From positions 3,658,001 through 3,722,000 of the forward strand of contig NZ_LT670849.1 in assembly GCF_900142985.1 (NCBI RefSeq): DNA of 64,000 bases, given 5' to 3'. A program made the translations under genes and the position numbers. Numbering within the stretch: the stretch's first letter is position 1; each line of letters begins with the position of its first letter. Below, in pieces: positions 1 to 10,259 of this stretch. Under the pieces are notes generated by a model. The model searched no databases, was not told the origin of the DNA, and saw nothing but the letters and a program-made list of their open reading frames with translations. The stretch is from Bradyrhizobium erythrophlei. GTDB taxonomy: Bacteria; Pseudomonadota; Alphaproteobacteria; Rhizobiales; Xanthobacteraceae.

Positions 1-70
1 GAGCGGAATACGTCTGATCTCAGGTCATCGAATGATTTGGTGATTCCGAGGTGATGAAAGGACCTTTTCT

Positions 71-520
71 ATGAGCAAGGAAGAAGACAACAAGGCAGTC
101 GTCGTTCGTTGGTTTACCGAATTCTGGGGCAAGGATGTCAATTTGGCGGTCATCGACGATATCGCCGCGCCCGACATGCTGCTCAAGTATTCGCTGCACG
201 AACCGCGTCGCGGCCGTCAAGACATCAAGGCGTTCATGACCGACTTCCGGGCCGCGTTTCCCGATCTTAATTTCTGGGGTACGGCTGATTTGATTGCAGA
301 AGGCGATTACGTCGTCGGTCAGTGGGAGGGTGGAGGCACCCACACGGGTCCGGCCTTCAAAGATTTTCTGATCGGCGGTCTCCCCGCTGCGACGGGTCGT
401 AAGATGCACTTCACCGGCACGACCGTGCTGAAAGTGATCGGCGGAAAGATCGTGCAGGAAATCGGTCTCGACGATGGCGTCACCGCACTAACGCAACTCG
501 GCCTCATCAAGGCCGCCTAA
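71..520 (+). CDS. SnoaL-like (ester cyclase / NTF2-fold) protein
   Basis: A 149-residue protein of the SnoaL-like polyketide-cyclase/NTF2 superfamily. The family pattern is visible: an N-terminal helix with VVRWFTEFWG, a middle part with the GRQDIKAFMTDFRAAFPDL stretch (in SnoaL proteins this is the G-x-x-x-I-x-x-F...FPDL motif), and a beta-rich C-terminal half with GQWEGGGTHTGPAF and GRKMHFTGTTVLKV. These small domains form a cone-shaped pocket, and most members have no proven substrate. No signal peptide or membrane segment is visible, so it is probably cytoplasmic. The start lies just after an AAAGGACC ribosome-binding-like stretch. It appears monocistronic, with a hairpin terminator candidate downstream. 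Family assignment is firm; function is unknown. Confidence 0.85.
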   Translation: MSKEEDNKAVVVRWFTEFWGKDVNLAVIDDIAAPDMLLKYSLHEPRRGRQDIKAFMTDFRAAFPDLNFWGTADLIAEGDYVVGQWEGGGTHTGPAFKDFLIGGLPAATGRKMHFTGTTVLKVIGGKIVQEIGLDDGVTALTQLGLIKAA

Positions 521-575
521 GCGAACTCGCACGACGCCGACCTGTGATTTATCGGCACTCTTCGGCAAGAGACTG

Positions 576-611
576 GGCCCGCGCAATGTCAAGTGCGGGC
601 CTTCGTCATTT
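576..611 (+). terminator. candidate intrinsic terminator
   Basis: A 7-bp perfect GC stem (GGCCCGC / GCGGGCC, arms at 576-582 and 595-601) with a 12-base loop is followed by TTCGTCATTT. It lies 56 bases after the SnoaL-like gene, in the right place to end its transcript. The T-rich tail is weak, so termination is inferred from position and stem only. Confidence 0.45.
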
Positions 612-744
612 CGGGCGGAAGAGCAGAGCGAAAAATCTTCTTTCGACATTTGTTGATTTCGAAACACGAACCGGAGCGTAGCGATTTCGATACAGCAGTA
701 GTTTCTTCAAAGTGAAATCCACTAAGATAATCGGAACGACAGCC

Positions 745-1167
745 ATGATCCGCATCGGTTACGCCCCCGGCGCCTACGACCTCTTCCATATCGGCCATCT
801 GAATCTACTGCGCCGTGCGAAAGAACGATGTGATTATCTGATCGCCGGCGTTGCGGCGGATGACGTGTTGATCAAGCACAAGGGCATCCAGCCAGTAATC
901 CCACTCGCCGAGAGGCTCGAGATCGTCCGTAACATCAGCTTCGTCGATGCCGCCTACGCTGCGACGACGAACGATAAGGTCGAGATCTGGAAAGAATTGC
1001 GGTTCAACGTCCTGTTCAAGGGCAATGACTGGCAGGGTACCAAGAAGGGTCTGGAGCTCGAACGGGACTTTGCTGCTCTCGGGGTGGAGATAGCCTACTT
1101 CTCCTACACGCCGTCGACAACGAGCAGCGCACTCCGCAAGACGCTTCAGAATGATGCGAGTTATTGA
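745..1167 (+). CDS. TagD-type cytidylyltransferase-like nucleotidyltransferase
   Basis: A 140-residue HxGH nucleotidyltransferase. The N-terminus carries GYAPGAYDLFHIGHLNLL, the Rossmann-like signature in which HIGH binds the nucleotide triphosphate. The C-terminal part ends in TSSALRK, matching the ISTT-x-I-x-K/R region of glycerol-3-phosphate cytidylyltransferases. Length also matches TagD (about 130 residues). The likely reaction is transfer of CMP (or AMP) from CTP to a phosphorylated alcohol, giving an activated headgroup or cell-surface precursor. ATG at 745 was preferred over GTG at 712 because it starts exactly at the conserved beta-strand and follows GGAACGACAG. The 3' end overlaps the convergent VOC gene by 7 bases. 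The true substrate cannot be read from sequence. Confidence 0.8.
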   Translation: MIRIGYAPGAYDLFHIGHLNLLRRAKERCDYLIAGVAADDVLIKHKGIQPVIPLAERLEIVRNISFVDAAYAATTNDKVEIWKELRFNVLFKGNDWQGTKKGLELERDFAALGVEIAYFSYTPSTTSSALRKTLQNDASY

Positions 1168-1598
1168 GAAATCGGAAGCTCAACTTGTGTTCCGTCCGGA
1201 TCGATAAGATAGATTGGCGACGAACCGCGCGTTGGATCGTGCGCACCTTTTTGCGGAAAACACACGCGTTGCGGGTCAAGCACGGGCTGTTTTTCCTTGC
1301 CCGAGACCAACGTCACGCCGTTGCTGTCCTTCTCCATCACGACGGCTCGGGAATCGCGTTCGATCGACCTAAGGATAAAGACTTCCGAAAGCCCGACATT
1401 GTCACGGTACCAGTTTACGGACCGCCTCATGTCCGAGACGTAGACGACAACATCGCGCGTCGTCGGCGCGACCGAGTTGCACGGAGAAAGCTCAGCTTCC
1501 GCGCTTTTCATGTTAGCGCCCTCGATCGAGAGCAAGCACACCGCGCTCAGGATGATCGGAGTCCTTGTGCCACGCAACAGTGCCTCTGACCACGCCAT
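1161..1598 (-). CDS. VOC (glyoxalase/bleomycin-resistance) family protein, possibly exported
   Basis: A 145-residue single-repeat VOC protein. The domain begins near residue 45 with TTRDVVVYVSDMRRSVNWYRDNVGL, followed by a typical mid-domain strand RAVVMEKDSNGVTLVSG and the closing IYLIDPDGTQVELPI motif, where the Glu is the usual metal ligand of the family. The first ~35 residues (basic start, then IILSAVCLL) look like a signal peptide, which is unusual for a VOC protein and suggests periplasmic location. If translation instead starts at the internal Met near residue 30 (MKSAEAEL), the protein would be cytoplasmic. The gene is convergent with the upstream nucleotidyltransferase. Substrate unknown. 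Confidence 0.75.
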   Translation of the reverse strand: MAWSEALLRGTRTPIILSAVCLLSIEGANMKSAEAELSPCNSVAPTTRDVVVYVSDMRRSVNWYRDNVGLSEVFILRSIERDSRAVVMEKDSNGVTLVSGKEKQPVLDPQRVCFPQKGAHDPTRGSSPIYLIDPDGTQVELPISQ

Positions 1599-1773
1599 CT
1601 CATCCTCCTCACATTAAAAATGACGATGGGAATGGTCTAGGTCGAACCGGGCAACGCGCGCACTCCGGTTCTTGCTTCCAAATCACTGTATCGTTCAAAA
1701 TTTGAAAACAAGAAACGGAGTGCCGTTGTTCGCCTGGACCGTTCTACTCGGCCCGAAGCACGAGCGGGGCTCT

Positions 1774-2151
1774 ATGGCGGACCAGATCGATATTCGCAGA
1801 TTGGTGAATTTCGAGACCGCGATCGATGGTACGGCCGTGAAACTTGTGGCCGAAGATCAGGCAGGCCGGACGGTCGACATCATCCTTACGGTCGAAATAC
1901 TGTCGGCGTTGCTGATGACCTTGCCAAAGATGGCATCGAGCGCCGTGAGACGCGCAAATCACGATCCGAGGATGCGCATTACGTATCCGCTGCGGGAATT
2001 TCAGATCGAGGCGGCACCCGACAACTTCCGCATTCTGACGATCGGCACGCCGGACGGATTTACGGTTTCGTTTAGCCTTACCGAGGAGCTCTCCCGCGAA
2101 CTGGGAGAGGCGCATCTGAAAGGTAGCGGCGAGCGCGCGAAAACGCACTGA
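1774..2151 (+). CDS. conserved-looking protein of unknown function
   Basis: A 125-residue protein starting MADQIDIRRLVNFETAIDG. I do not recognise the family. It has alternating beta-strand patterns (TAVKLVAEDQAGRTVDIILTVEIL, FRILTIGTPDGFTVSFSLTEEL) and no membrane segment, signal or metal motif. Codon use and third-position GC match neighbouring real genes, which favours a true gene. ATG 1774 was taken because the further upstream in-frame extension (to 1672) is low-complexity and lacks a ribosome-binding site, while GAGCGGGG precedes 1774. It is isolated between the VOC gene and the IS110 element. Confidence 0.55.
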   Translation: MADQIDIRRLVNFETAIDGTAVKLVAEDQAGRTVDIILTVEILSALLMTLPKMASSAVRRANHDPRMRITYPLREFQIEAAPDNFRILTIGTPDGFTVSFSLTEELSRELGEAHLKGSGERAKTH

Positions 2152-2442
2152 CGACGCTCGCGTACGCTACGACTTCAGAGCTGAAGCGGGGCCGTCGCGA
2201 CGCGCCCTATCTGAAGGTCTGCTTTCCGGTGACAGGCCAAGGTCCGCAATTGGCCCTTGGCAGACGTCGACCATGCCCGATTCGATTTCGGCTTTCGGTG
2301 GCGAAGCAGTCGACCGGGACGACCCGGAAAATCTCCCCTTGCCCCGTCGGGCAAATCACCTTTAGAAGCCCGCGCGTCCTTGCCCGATCAAGAGCAACTG
2401 TGCCGAAGTAAACGGGGACCAAGGGCGATAAAGTTCGCTGGA

Positions 2443-3609
<1,167 letters not shown>

Positions 3610-3879
3610 TCACGAACGTTGGGCCTAAAGGATGCGATGGGCGCGTTGACGCCGCCGGACGAGCGGCATCGATGCGGACGGCGAAGTCGTGTGGTCTTGA
3701 TGCCTCGATGCTGGCATCAACTGGCGATGATGCTTCGCATCACGCCGGGATGGTGGCAAGAAAGCCGATCACCAGAGAGAGCACGAAAGAAGCCGTTAAA
3801 ACCATCGTGCAGGAAAGGCCGGATCGTTCTGGCGAACCTGTGGTGACTAACTTGTGTGCTTTCTTACATCGCACACAAG

Positions 3880-4056
3880 GCTGCGGGTGCGCTTGAGCAT
3901 CCGGCTTTTCCTGCGCCCTCTGTTTTTCGAGGGACAAGATTTGGCAAAAGCCCGGGCAACAAAGGCCGCGGGGGTGCACGATTTTGTCTACACAACACCG
4001 CACGGCTGTATAGACTGACCTTTGCAGCCGACGATTTTGCAGATGGCCACCTCGAC
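3880..4056. other. non-coding stretch resembling a dispersed genomic repeat
   Basis: This stretch before the hybrid kinase gene is open in the kinase frame, but its translation (Pro/Gly/Arg-rich, including HPAFPAPSVFRGT) is unlike a protein domain and resembles the translated dispersed repeats common in Bradyrhizobium-type genomes. I therefore excluded it from the kinase gene. The repeat identity is from memory of such sequences and cannot be confirmed within this window, where no second copy is seen. Confidence 0.35.
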
Positions 4057-5766
4057 ATGACTCTGGCCCCCGAGGGTCTTAACTTCAAAGAGGCTCCTGA
4101 CTTCAAAGCGCTGTTCGAAGGCGCTCCCGGTCTCTACCTGGTCCTGACGCCAGACTTGCGCATCGTCGCCGTCAGCGAGGCCTATTTGCAGGCGACCATG
4201 ACGAAACGTTCGGAGATTCTCGGGCGCCCGCTGTTCGAGGTCTTTCCCGACAATCCCGATGACCCGGCTTCCGATGGCGTGCGCAACCTCAACGCCTCGC
4301 TTCAGCGCGTGTTGCAACTCCGCCGCCCGGACGCCATGCCGGTGCAGAAATACGACATCCGCAAGCCGGAGTCGGAGGGCGGCGGCTTCGAAGTGCGGCA
4401 CTGGAGCCCGCGCAACTCGCCGGTGTTCGGCCCCGACGGGCGCATCGCCTACATCATCCATCGGGTCGAGGACGTCACCGAATTCATTCGCCTGAAACAG
4501 CAGGGCGTCGAGCAGGACAAGCTTGCGGAGGAATTGCGCGGCCGCACGCGGCAGATGGAGGCCGAAGTCTTCCTGCGGGCGCGCGAGGTCGATGATGCCA
4601 AAAAGCAGCTCGAAGACGAGCAGCGGCTGCGCCAGACCCAGAAGATGGAAGCCGTCGGGCATCTCACCGGCGGCGTCGCGCACGACTTCAACAATATTCT
4701 CACCGTCATCATCGGCATGGCGGAGGTGTTGAGCGAAGATCTGGCCGACGACCCGGCGCGCATCGCCTCCGTGCGCATGATTTCCGACGCGGCGCAGCGC
4801 GGAGCGGAGGTGACGAAGCAACTGCTTGCATTTTCCCGCCAGCAGCCGCTGCAGCCGCGCGAGACCAATCTCAATGAATTGGTCGAAGACATCGCCAAGC
4901 TGCTCCGGCCGTCATTGGGCGAGCAGGTCGAGATTCAGCTCGCGCTCGAAGACGACAGCTGGTCGGCGCTGGTCGATCCCAGCCATCTGACCACCGCGCT
5001 TCTCAACCTCGCCTTCAACGCGCGTGACGCGATGGGGGAGGGTGGCAAGCTCACGCTGGAAACCGGCAACGTCTTTCTCGACGAGGCCTATGCGGCGCTG
5101 AATGCCGAGGTGCGGCCGGGCCATTATGCGATGGTCGCGGTCAGCGACACCGGCAGCGGCATTCCCGAAGCGATCCGCGACAAGGTGTTCGAGCCGTTCT
5201 TCACCACCAAGCAGACCGGCAAGGGGACGGGGCTCGGCCTTTCCATGGTCTACGGCTTCGTCAAGCAGTCCAACGGCCACGTCAAGATCTACTCGGAAGA
5301 AGGCCACGGCACGTCGATCAAGCTCTATCTGCCGCGCGCGACCGAGACCGTGCAGGCGCGGGAGCCGGTGGCCTCGGGCGAAGTCGGCGGCGGCGGCGAG
5401 ACCATTCTGGTCGTCGAGGATGATCCGCTGGTGCGCCAATATGCCAGTGCCCAGCTCACCCTGTTGGGATACCGGACGATTCTGACCGCCAACGGGCCGG
5501 AGGCGCTGGTCGAAATCAGAAAAGGCATCGCCTTCGATCTGCTGTTCACCGATGTGATCATGCCGGGCGGCATGAACGGGCGGCAATTGGCCGATGTCGT
5601 GCGCGCGTTGCATCCGAAGATGCGGGTGCTGTTTTCGGCGGGCTACACAGAGGATGCGATCTTCCATCACGGCCGGCTCGACCCCGGCGTGTTGCTGCTG
5701 CCAAAGCCCTATCGGCGTTCCGATCTCGCGCGGATGATCCGTCTCGCGCTCGACCAGGAGGCGTGA
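4057..5766 (+). CDS. PAS hybrid histidine kinase with C-terminal receiver
   Basis: A 569-residue cytoplasmic hybrid sensor kinase. Order of domains: PAS (about residues 15-135, [25 protein letters not shown]...), a coiled-coil linker rich in Glu/Arg, HisKA with the H-box [16 protein letters not shown] (about 205-220), HATPase_c with N-box [13 protein letters not shown]1 box SDTGSGIP and G2 box [10 protein letters not shown], then a receiver domain (about 450-565) with DD near VVEDDPLV, phosphoacceptor [11 protein letters not shown] and Lys in LLPKPYR. No transmembrane segment is visible. The HDFNN H-box and PAS-kinase-REC order match the stand-alone light/redox/energy-type sensors of Rhizobiales. 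ATG 4057 was chosen because upstream sequence is repeat-like. No partner regulator lies nearby; the signal is unknown. Confidence 0.9.
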   Translation: MTLAPEGLNFKEAPDFKALFEGAPGLYLVLTPDLRIVAVSEAYLQATMTKRSEILGRPLFEVFPDNPDDPASDGVRNLNASLQRVLQLRRPDAMPVQKYDIRKPESEGGGFEVRHWSPRNSPVFGPDGRIAYIIHRVEDVTEFIRLKQQGVEQDKLAEELRGRTRQMEAEVFLRAREVDDAKKQLEDEQRLRQTQKMEAVGHLTGGVAHDFNNILTVIIGMAEVLSEDLADDPARIASVRMISDAAQRGAEVTKQLLAFSRQQPLQPRETNLNELVEDIAKLLRPSLGEQVEIQLALEDDSWSALVDPSHLTTALLNLAFNARDAMGEGGKLTLETGNVFLDEAYAALNAEVRPGHYAMVAVSDTGSGIPEAIRDKVFEPFFTTKQTGKGTGLGLSMVYGFVKQSNGHVKIYSEEGHGTSIKLYLPRATETVQAREPVASGEVGGGGETILVVEDDPLVRQYASAQLTLLGYRTILTANGPEALVEIRKGIAFDLLFTDVIMPGGMNGRQLADVVRALHPKMRVLFSAGYTEDAIFHHGRLDPGVLLLPKPYRRSDLARMIRLALDQEA

Positions 5767-5792
5767 GGCTGCGTTCGTTTGGTTCCGGGTGC

Positions 5793-5905
5793 GGCCCATC
5801 CTTCGAGACGCCCGCCGGCAGCGGGCTCCTCAGGATGAGGGCGGAGTACGCGGTTTAAATCCTCATGGTGAGGAGCGCCATTTGGCACGTCTCGAACCAT
5901 GAGGC
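5793..5905. repeat. palindromic dispersed-repeat-like sequence
   Basis: Two related blocks follow the kinase gene. One (5793-5844) contains CCATCCTTCGAGACGCCCGC and CTCCTCAGGATGAGGGCGG. The other (5861-5905) begins CCTCATGGTGAGGAGCGCC and ends GTCTCGAACCATGAGGCC, so CCTCATGGT and ACCATGAGG are exact inverted copies. This is the REP-like intergenic repeat I associate with Bradyrhizobium and Rhodopseudomonas genomes; the wider family is recalled, the inverted structure is seen directly. It could also act as a bidirectional transcript end between the two convergent signalling genes. Confidence 0.6.
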
Positions 5906-5966
5906 CCGGACGGCTGGCTGTTGACAATTGAATCAGAAAATGGCTTGGCCCACCGCGGCGTGCAGC

Positions 5967-7439
5967 TCACGCGACGCTGGTCTTGCGGCGGTTCCGGTTG
6001 GTCTCGATATAATGCTGGCGCTTGGCGCGCAGCATCTTCATGTCCGCGCGTTTGACGACTTGTTCGAGCCGGTCGCCCGGCTCGCTGGTGGCGATACCGG
6101 CCGAGATGCTGAGCGGCGTTTCCGGATAATACTGATTGTTGATCTCGATCAGCTCCTTCAGCGTGTTCAGAACCGCATCGCCGACCACGGCATCGGTGCC
6201 GGGCAGCAACACGGCGAATTCATCCCCGCCGATGCGCGAGACCGAAGCCGGCTTTTCGATCAGCGAGTCGAACACTTCGCCCGTCCGGCGTAAGAGCCCG
6301 TCTCCGGCCGCATGGCCGAGTTCGTCGTTCACCGCCTTCAGTCCGTTGAGGTCGACGATGATGATCGTGACCGGCAACGGTCCCTTCCGCTCCAGCCGAT
6401 TGAGTTCGTCGACATAAAACGAGCGGTTCAGCGTGCGCGTCAGCACGTCATGGGTGCCGAGATATTCGAGGTAGGTCTCGGCTTTCTTGCGGGCGGTGAT
6501 GTCGGTGAGCGCGACCTGCACCCGCGCCCAGTCGCGTTCGTGGCTCGGCAGGATCGAGAATTGCAGCAGCAGATGCAGCTTGGTGCCGTCGAGCGCGTAG
6601 TTCACGACTTCACGCTGCTGGAACAGCTTGCCCGCCCACAGATCGATCAGCTGCTCGCGGAAAGGCGGCTCCATTTCGTCGCGGAAGACCCGCGGAAGGT
6701 TGTGCAGCAGCGTCTTCTTGTCGGGTGCGCCGAACAGCTCCAGCGTGCGGCTGTTGACGTCGATGACGTGGATTTCGCTCATGCAGCGCGCGACGAATTC
6801 CTGATGCACGTCCGTGAAGACGCGCAAGTCCTCGACGCCGCGGTTGCGTACGTCGTCCATCAGGCGTTTCACGCCGCTGAAGTCTTCCACCCACAGCGAT
6901 ACGGGCGAGTGGGCGAACAGGCCGAAGGCGTAGTTCTGGCTGTCGACGAGGTCACGCCGGGCGTTTTCCCGTTCGCTCACGTCCTCGATGGCCACCATGA
7001 CGCGGTCCCAGCTTCGTTCGTGGCCGGGAAGGATACGGCCCGAGAGCTGGATATCGAGACGCTTGCCGGTCAGCGTGTAGTTGACCGTGTTGCTTGCGAA
7101 GCTGGTCTGCCCGTACCAGAGCTGGGCGAGCTCCTCGACATGGCTCTTGAACGTGTCGTCGCGCAGCACCTGGCCGAGGTTGGCCATCAGATGATCGAGG
7201 TCGCGTGCGCCGTACAGCGACAGGGTCTTGGGATTGACCTTCAGCACGCGGATGCGCTCGGAGCAGCGCCGGACCCGATCCGGATTTGCGGTTAAGAACG
7301 CCTTGATGTCGGTGACGTTCTCCGCGCGCCATTCCTGGAACAGCGCCTGAACTTCACTATAGTCCTCGAGCCAGAGCGAAACCGGCGCCAGATCGAACAT
7401 TTCGGCGTCGCTTTTCCGGTCGATGGAGGTTGCGGACAT
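5967..7439 (-). CDS. PAS-PAS-GGDEF diguanylate cyclase
   Basis: A 490-residue cytoplasmic protein. Two PAS-like sensor domains are clearly duplicated copies of each other: the first starts APVSLWLEDYSEVQALFQEWR and ends HERSWDRVMVAIEDVSERE, the second starts SPVSLWVEDFSGVKRLMDDVR and ends HERDWARVQVALTDITARK. A C-terminal GGDEF domain (about 325-480) follows, with DVLTRTLNRSFYVDEL, NDELGHAAGD and an intact active site RIGGDEFAVLLPG. It should make c-di-GMP from two GTP. No EAL domain is present. No RxxD inhibitory site is evident before the active site. ATG 7439 was preferred to the in-frame TTG at 7454. The gene is convergent with the hybrid kinase; a functional link is possible but not shown. 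Confidence 0.92.
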   Translation of the reverse strand: MSATSIDRKSDAEMFDLAPVSLWLEDYSEVQALFQEWRAENVTDIKAFLTANPDRVRRCSERIRVLKVNPKTLSLYGARDLDHLMANLGQVLRDDTFKSHVEELAQLWYGQTSFASNTVNYTLTGKRLDIQLSGRILPGHERSWDRVMVAIEDVSERENARRDLVDSQNYAFGLFAHSPVSLWVEDFSGVKRLMDDVRNRGVEDLRVFTDVHQEFVARCMSEIHVIDVNSRTLELFGAPDKKTLLHNLPRVFRDEMEPPFREQLIDLWAGKLFQQREVVNYALDGTKLHLLLQFSILPSHERDWARVQVALTDITARKKAETYLEYLGTHDVLTRTLNRSFYVDELNRLERKGPLPVTIIIVDLNGLKAVNDELGHAAGDGLLRRTGEVFDSLIEKPASVSRIGGDEFAVLLPGTDAVVGDAVLNTLKELIEINNQYYPETPLSISAGIATSEPGDRLEQVVKRADMKMLRAKRQHYIETNRNRRKTSVA

Positions 7440-7578
7440 GAAGAGCCCTGACAAAAGTCGGATGCTCTTTTGTGGTAGGCAGAATTCGTTAAGATTCCTT
7501 CAGTGTGTGCGGAGGCGAGTACCCGAACGGCGGAGATCGGTGGCCCGCCTGGCCGTAGCTCGCAAAGCGAGCGAAGGA

Positions 7579-7785
7579 TGGTGCCCCTGGCCGATAGTTG
7601 CCTAGAGCCATAACCATTTGAATTTGAAACCACTTTTATCGTCGATTGCTGCCGATACCAGCACAAATACCAGCAGGATGGCGCGCGGTATTCACTTGCA
7701 AAAATAAAGCTGCGGGCTCCTCGGCAGCAGGCACGGTCCACGCGGTTTTTTGTCTCCACAATCGGCCGACCGGAGTCGAACCCGA
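7579..7785. repeat. direct repeat copy A with tRNA 3'-end-like core (candidate attachment site)
   Basis: This ~200-bp block begins TGGTGCCCCTGGCCG, which on the minus strand reads as the 3' end of a tRNA including CCA. It aligns in the same orientation with 60612-60812. Identity is perfect over 37 bases (7644-7680 and 60677-60713), high through 7735, and patchy to about 7785 around GGTCGG-CGAT-GTGGAG. Inside it, TACCAGCA-CAAATACCAGCA is an internal double motif. tRNA 3' ends are the classical core of tyrosine-integrase attachment sites. No integrase gene is in the window, so attachment function is inference. Confidence 0.6.
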
Positions 7786-8281
7786 CTCAGGCTCGAAATC
7801 TTTGGAGGAGGCAGGCGACCGCTTACTCAGCAGCTTTTCGTCTTCTTCGAAGTGGAATGATTGAAAATCGTGGGTTTGAGTCCCTCCCTGCGTCCGCGCT
7901 CAGCCAATCCTTAGCGTTTACACAGCTTTGAGCGCCACACACTCTCCGCTGCACCGGTCACCATACGATGGGTACACAGGATGAAAAGTCTTGGCTGAGC
8001 AAAGATCGCCCGTTCACCGGAGGAGCGATAGTATTCTTCTCTCACAAGAGGCGTGCGGGCGCCAACGTTCGCAGAAAAGCATTTGACGATTTGTGAGGCG
8101 CTCCACTGAATAACTCCTTCCCGATCGGCGCGAATCCGTGAGGAGCGCACCTCATCTGCGCTAGGCAGCAAAGTGATAGGCGACAAACTGGCCCGTTCCG
8201 AGTTCCCGCACGATAGGCTCCTCGTTACCACTTGTGAGATTTCGACTAATCTCGCTAACCGCGCTCGTCTCCACCTCTATG
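7786..8281. other. intergenic region without supported gene
   Basis: About 500 bases between repeat copy A and the PoxB-like gene. The only longer open frame (7911-8231, minus) has no recognisable domain, no ribosome-binding site and unlikely codon use. A short stretch at 7871-7897 (GTGGGTTTGAGTCCCTCC) looks loosely like a tRNA T-arm, which fits a decayed attachment region, but no complete tRNA can be folded. Confidence 0.4.
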
Positions 8282-9976
8282 TTAGCCGCCGGTTACGGCA
8301 AGTACTGCTTCCTTGATCTTCGCGATAGCATAGTGCCCAGCCTGCTCGGGTTCGACGTGCGGCATGTTCGGCATTTCGTCGGCGGCAACGACCGCATCTA
8401 CGATCGCGGGACCATCGACGGTAAGTGCCTCGGTGATAGCGCCCATCAGGTCACGCGGCTTTCGCGCCGTAAAGCCGTGGCCGCCACAGGCGCGCGCCAG
8501 CGCCGCAAAATCGGGGTTGGGAAATTCAATGGCCTCGCGAAATGGCACGATGCCGACACTCTCGGCTTCCAGCGTGATCAGGCCCAGCGCAGAGTTATTG
8601 TAGATGATGACCTTCACCGGCAGCTTGTGATGCACGGAGGTCATGAACTCGCCCATCAGCATGTTGAAGCCGCCGTCGCCGACAAGTGCGATCACCTGGC
8701 GCGAGCGGTCGAGCACCTGGATCCCGTTGGCCTGTCCAAGAGCCGTACCGACGGCGGCGTTGTTGAAGGAGCCGACGATGCGTTGCGATCCGCTCTGCCG
8801 GATCCAGTTCGCGGACCATAGGGTATTCAACCCGGTGTCCAGAACAAATATGGCGTCGCGGCGGGCGGCGTCGCTGACCGCGCGCGCGACCGCTTGCGGA
8901 TGAATACGGTCCTTGCTCCGCTCGAGGTCGGCCTGCTTGTTCAGCATATCGTCCCACCGCTGACGTTCGTGGGTGACCTTGTCAAAGAAGCTGGCGTCGC
9001 TCTTCGCCGCAACACGATCCAGCAGCAGCTTCAAAGTGGGCTTAGCCGAGCCTACAACACCGAGTTCGGTCGGCGTGCGGCGCCCCAGCACTTGCGCACG
9101 TTCATCGATCTGGATCACGGCACCCTTGTCGGGCAGGAAATTGGAGTAGGGATAGTCGGTACCAACCATCAGCAGAAGGTCGCAGCGCTGTACGGCGTGA
9201 TAGACTGCCTTGGTACCGATCATGCCGAGGCCGCCCATCCAGCGCGGATCTTCATAAGCCATCAACTCCTTGCCGCGCACTGAATGAATCAAGGGCGCCT
9301 TGAGACGGTTCGAAAGCTCTCCCAGGAGATCAGCCGCGCCGCGGCAACCCCCGCCGCACATGATCACCACGCTGTCAGCCTTGTCGATCCGCCGGGCGAT
9401 GTCGGCGACGTCTGTTTCGCTTGGGGTTACTTCGCTGCGCGGCTTTAAGGTCGCCACGCTAGAGGCCGCGCCGGCCGTCCTCGCGGAAAGCACGTCCTGC
9501 GGAAGCGTCAGATGCGCAACGCCGGGACCCGAATAGGCGGCGGCGATGGCCTGATGAATCACAGCCGCTGCTTGCGCCGGCGACGAAATTGTTTCGGTAT
9601 AAAGCGAGACATCCCGAAACAGGAGATCCGGCGCGGTGGTCTGGATGAAGTCGGTGCCCTGCATCGCCCGCGGCATGTCACCGGACAGCGCAAGGACAGG
9701 CGCGTGATCGCGGCTCGCCTCGTAGAGCCCCGCCACCAGATGTGTGCTGCCCGGACCGGTCGTGCCCGCGCAGACGCCGAGCCGTCCGGTCAGCTTCGCT
9801 TGTCCGGCTGCGGCCAACGCCGCGCCTTCTTCGTGCCTGACGCCGACCCACTCGATCTTGCTTCTGCGAACCGCATCCGCCAGAGGATTGAGGGAATCGC
9901 CGATCAAACCGAAAATCTGCGTTACACCGATCTGTTCAAGTACTCCGACCAGAAGCTCCGACACTGTCTTCGACAT
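8282..9976 (-). CDS. poxB: PoxB-like thiamine-diphosphate pyruvate oxidase/dehydrogenase
   Basis: A 564-residue ThDP enzyme close to E. coli PoxB (pyruvate:quinone oxidoreductase, 572 residues). Visible are the N-terminal TPP domain with IFGLIGDSLNPL and the catalytic Glu in GVRHEEGAALAAAGQAKLTG, then VCAGTTGPGSTHL, a central FAD/nucleotide domain, and the C-terminal ThDP motif LVGDGGFNMLMGEF ending in IIYNN. It would decarboxylate pyruvate to acetate and CO2, passing electrons through FAD to quinone. Start 9976 was chosen for the GGGAGGAG site directly upstream; the longer frame adds 27 unlike residues. Related enzymes include acetolactate synthase-like and phosphonopyruvate-type decarboxylases, so the exact keto acid is not certain. 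It stands alone; no operon partner. Confidence 0.82.
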   Translation of the reverse strand: MSKTVSELLVGVLEQIGVTQIFGLIGDSLNPLADAVRRSKIEWVGVRHEEGAALAAAGQAKLTGRLGVCAGTTGPGSTHLVAGLYEASRDHAPVLALSGDMPRAMQGTDFIQTTAPDLLFRDVSLYTETISSPAQAAAVIHQAIAAAYSGPGVAHLTLPQDVLSARTAGAASSVATLKPRSEVTPSETDVADIARRIDKADSVVIMCGGGCRGAADLLGELSNRLKAPLIHSVRGKELMAYEDPRWMGGLGMIGTKAVYHAVQRCDLLLMVGTDYPYSNFLPDKGAVIQIDERAQVLGRRTPTELGVVGSAKPTLKLLLDRVAAKSDASFFDKVTHERQRWDDMLNKQADLERSKDRIHPQAVARAVSDAARRDAIFVLDTGLNTLWSANWIRQSGSQRIVGSFNNAAVGTALGQANGIQVLDRSRQVIALVGDGGFNMLMGEFMTSVHHKLPVKVIIYNNSALGLITLEAESVGIVPFREAIEFPNPDFAALARACGGHGFTARKPRDLMGAITEALTVDGPAIVDAVVAADEMPNMPHVEPEQAGHYAIAKIKEAVLAVTGG

Positions 9977-10259
9977 TTGCTCCTCCCGATCAACGTATCG
10001 CCACCTTGGGCCACAGGCGCAAGCCTGCGTATGGAAAGGGGTTAATGTGGGGCTCACAAAAATGTGCCGTGGTCATGTTGCGTCGATAGCAAGTGAATTG
10101 AAGGTGACCTTGGCCTGCGGGGAGTTGGCGTCTATTCGCAATGCGCGAGGCAGTTTCGGCGCAATCCATAGGGCCGGGTTTTTCGGATCGCCTGCAAATT
10201 GCAGCACATCCCGGCGCCCGAGCCTTGCGTTTTCTCTCGATGCGCGATGTTGGTTCCAC

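Noticed and set aside
5921..5930. TTGACA as a promoter -35 element
   Set aside because: No suitable -10 at 16-18 bases and no plus-strand gene downstream; it lies between convergent genes.
7911..8231. 106-residue minus-strand frame before the PoxB-like gene
   Set aside because: No domain, no ribosome-binding site, composition unlike neighbouring genes.
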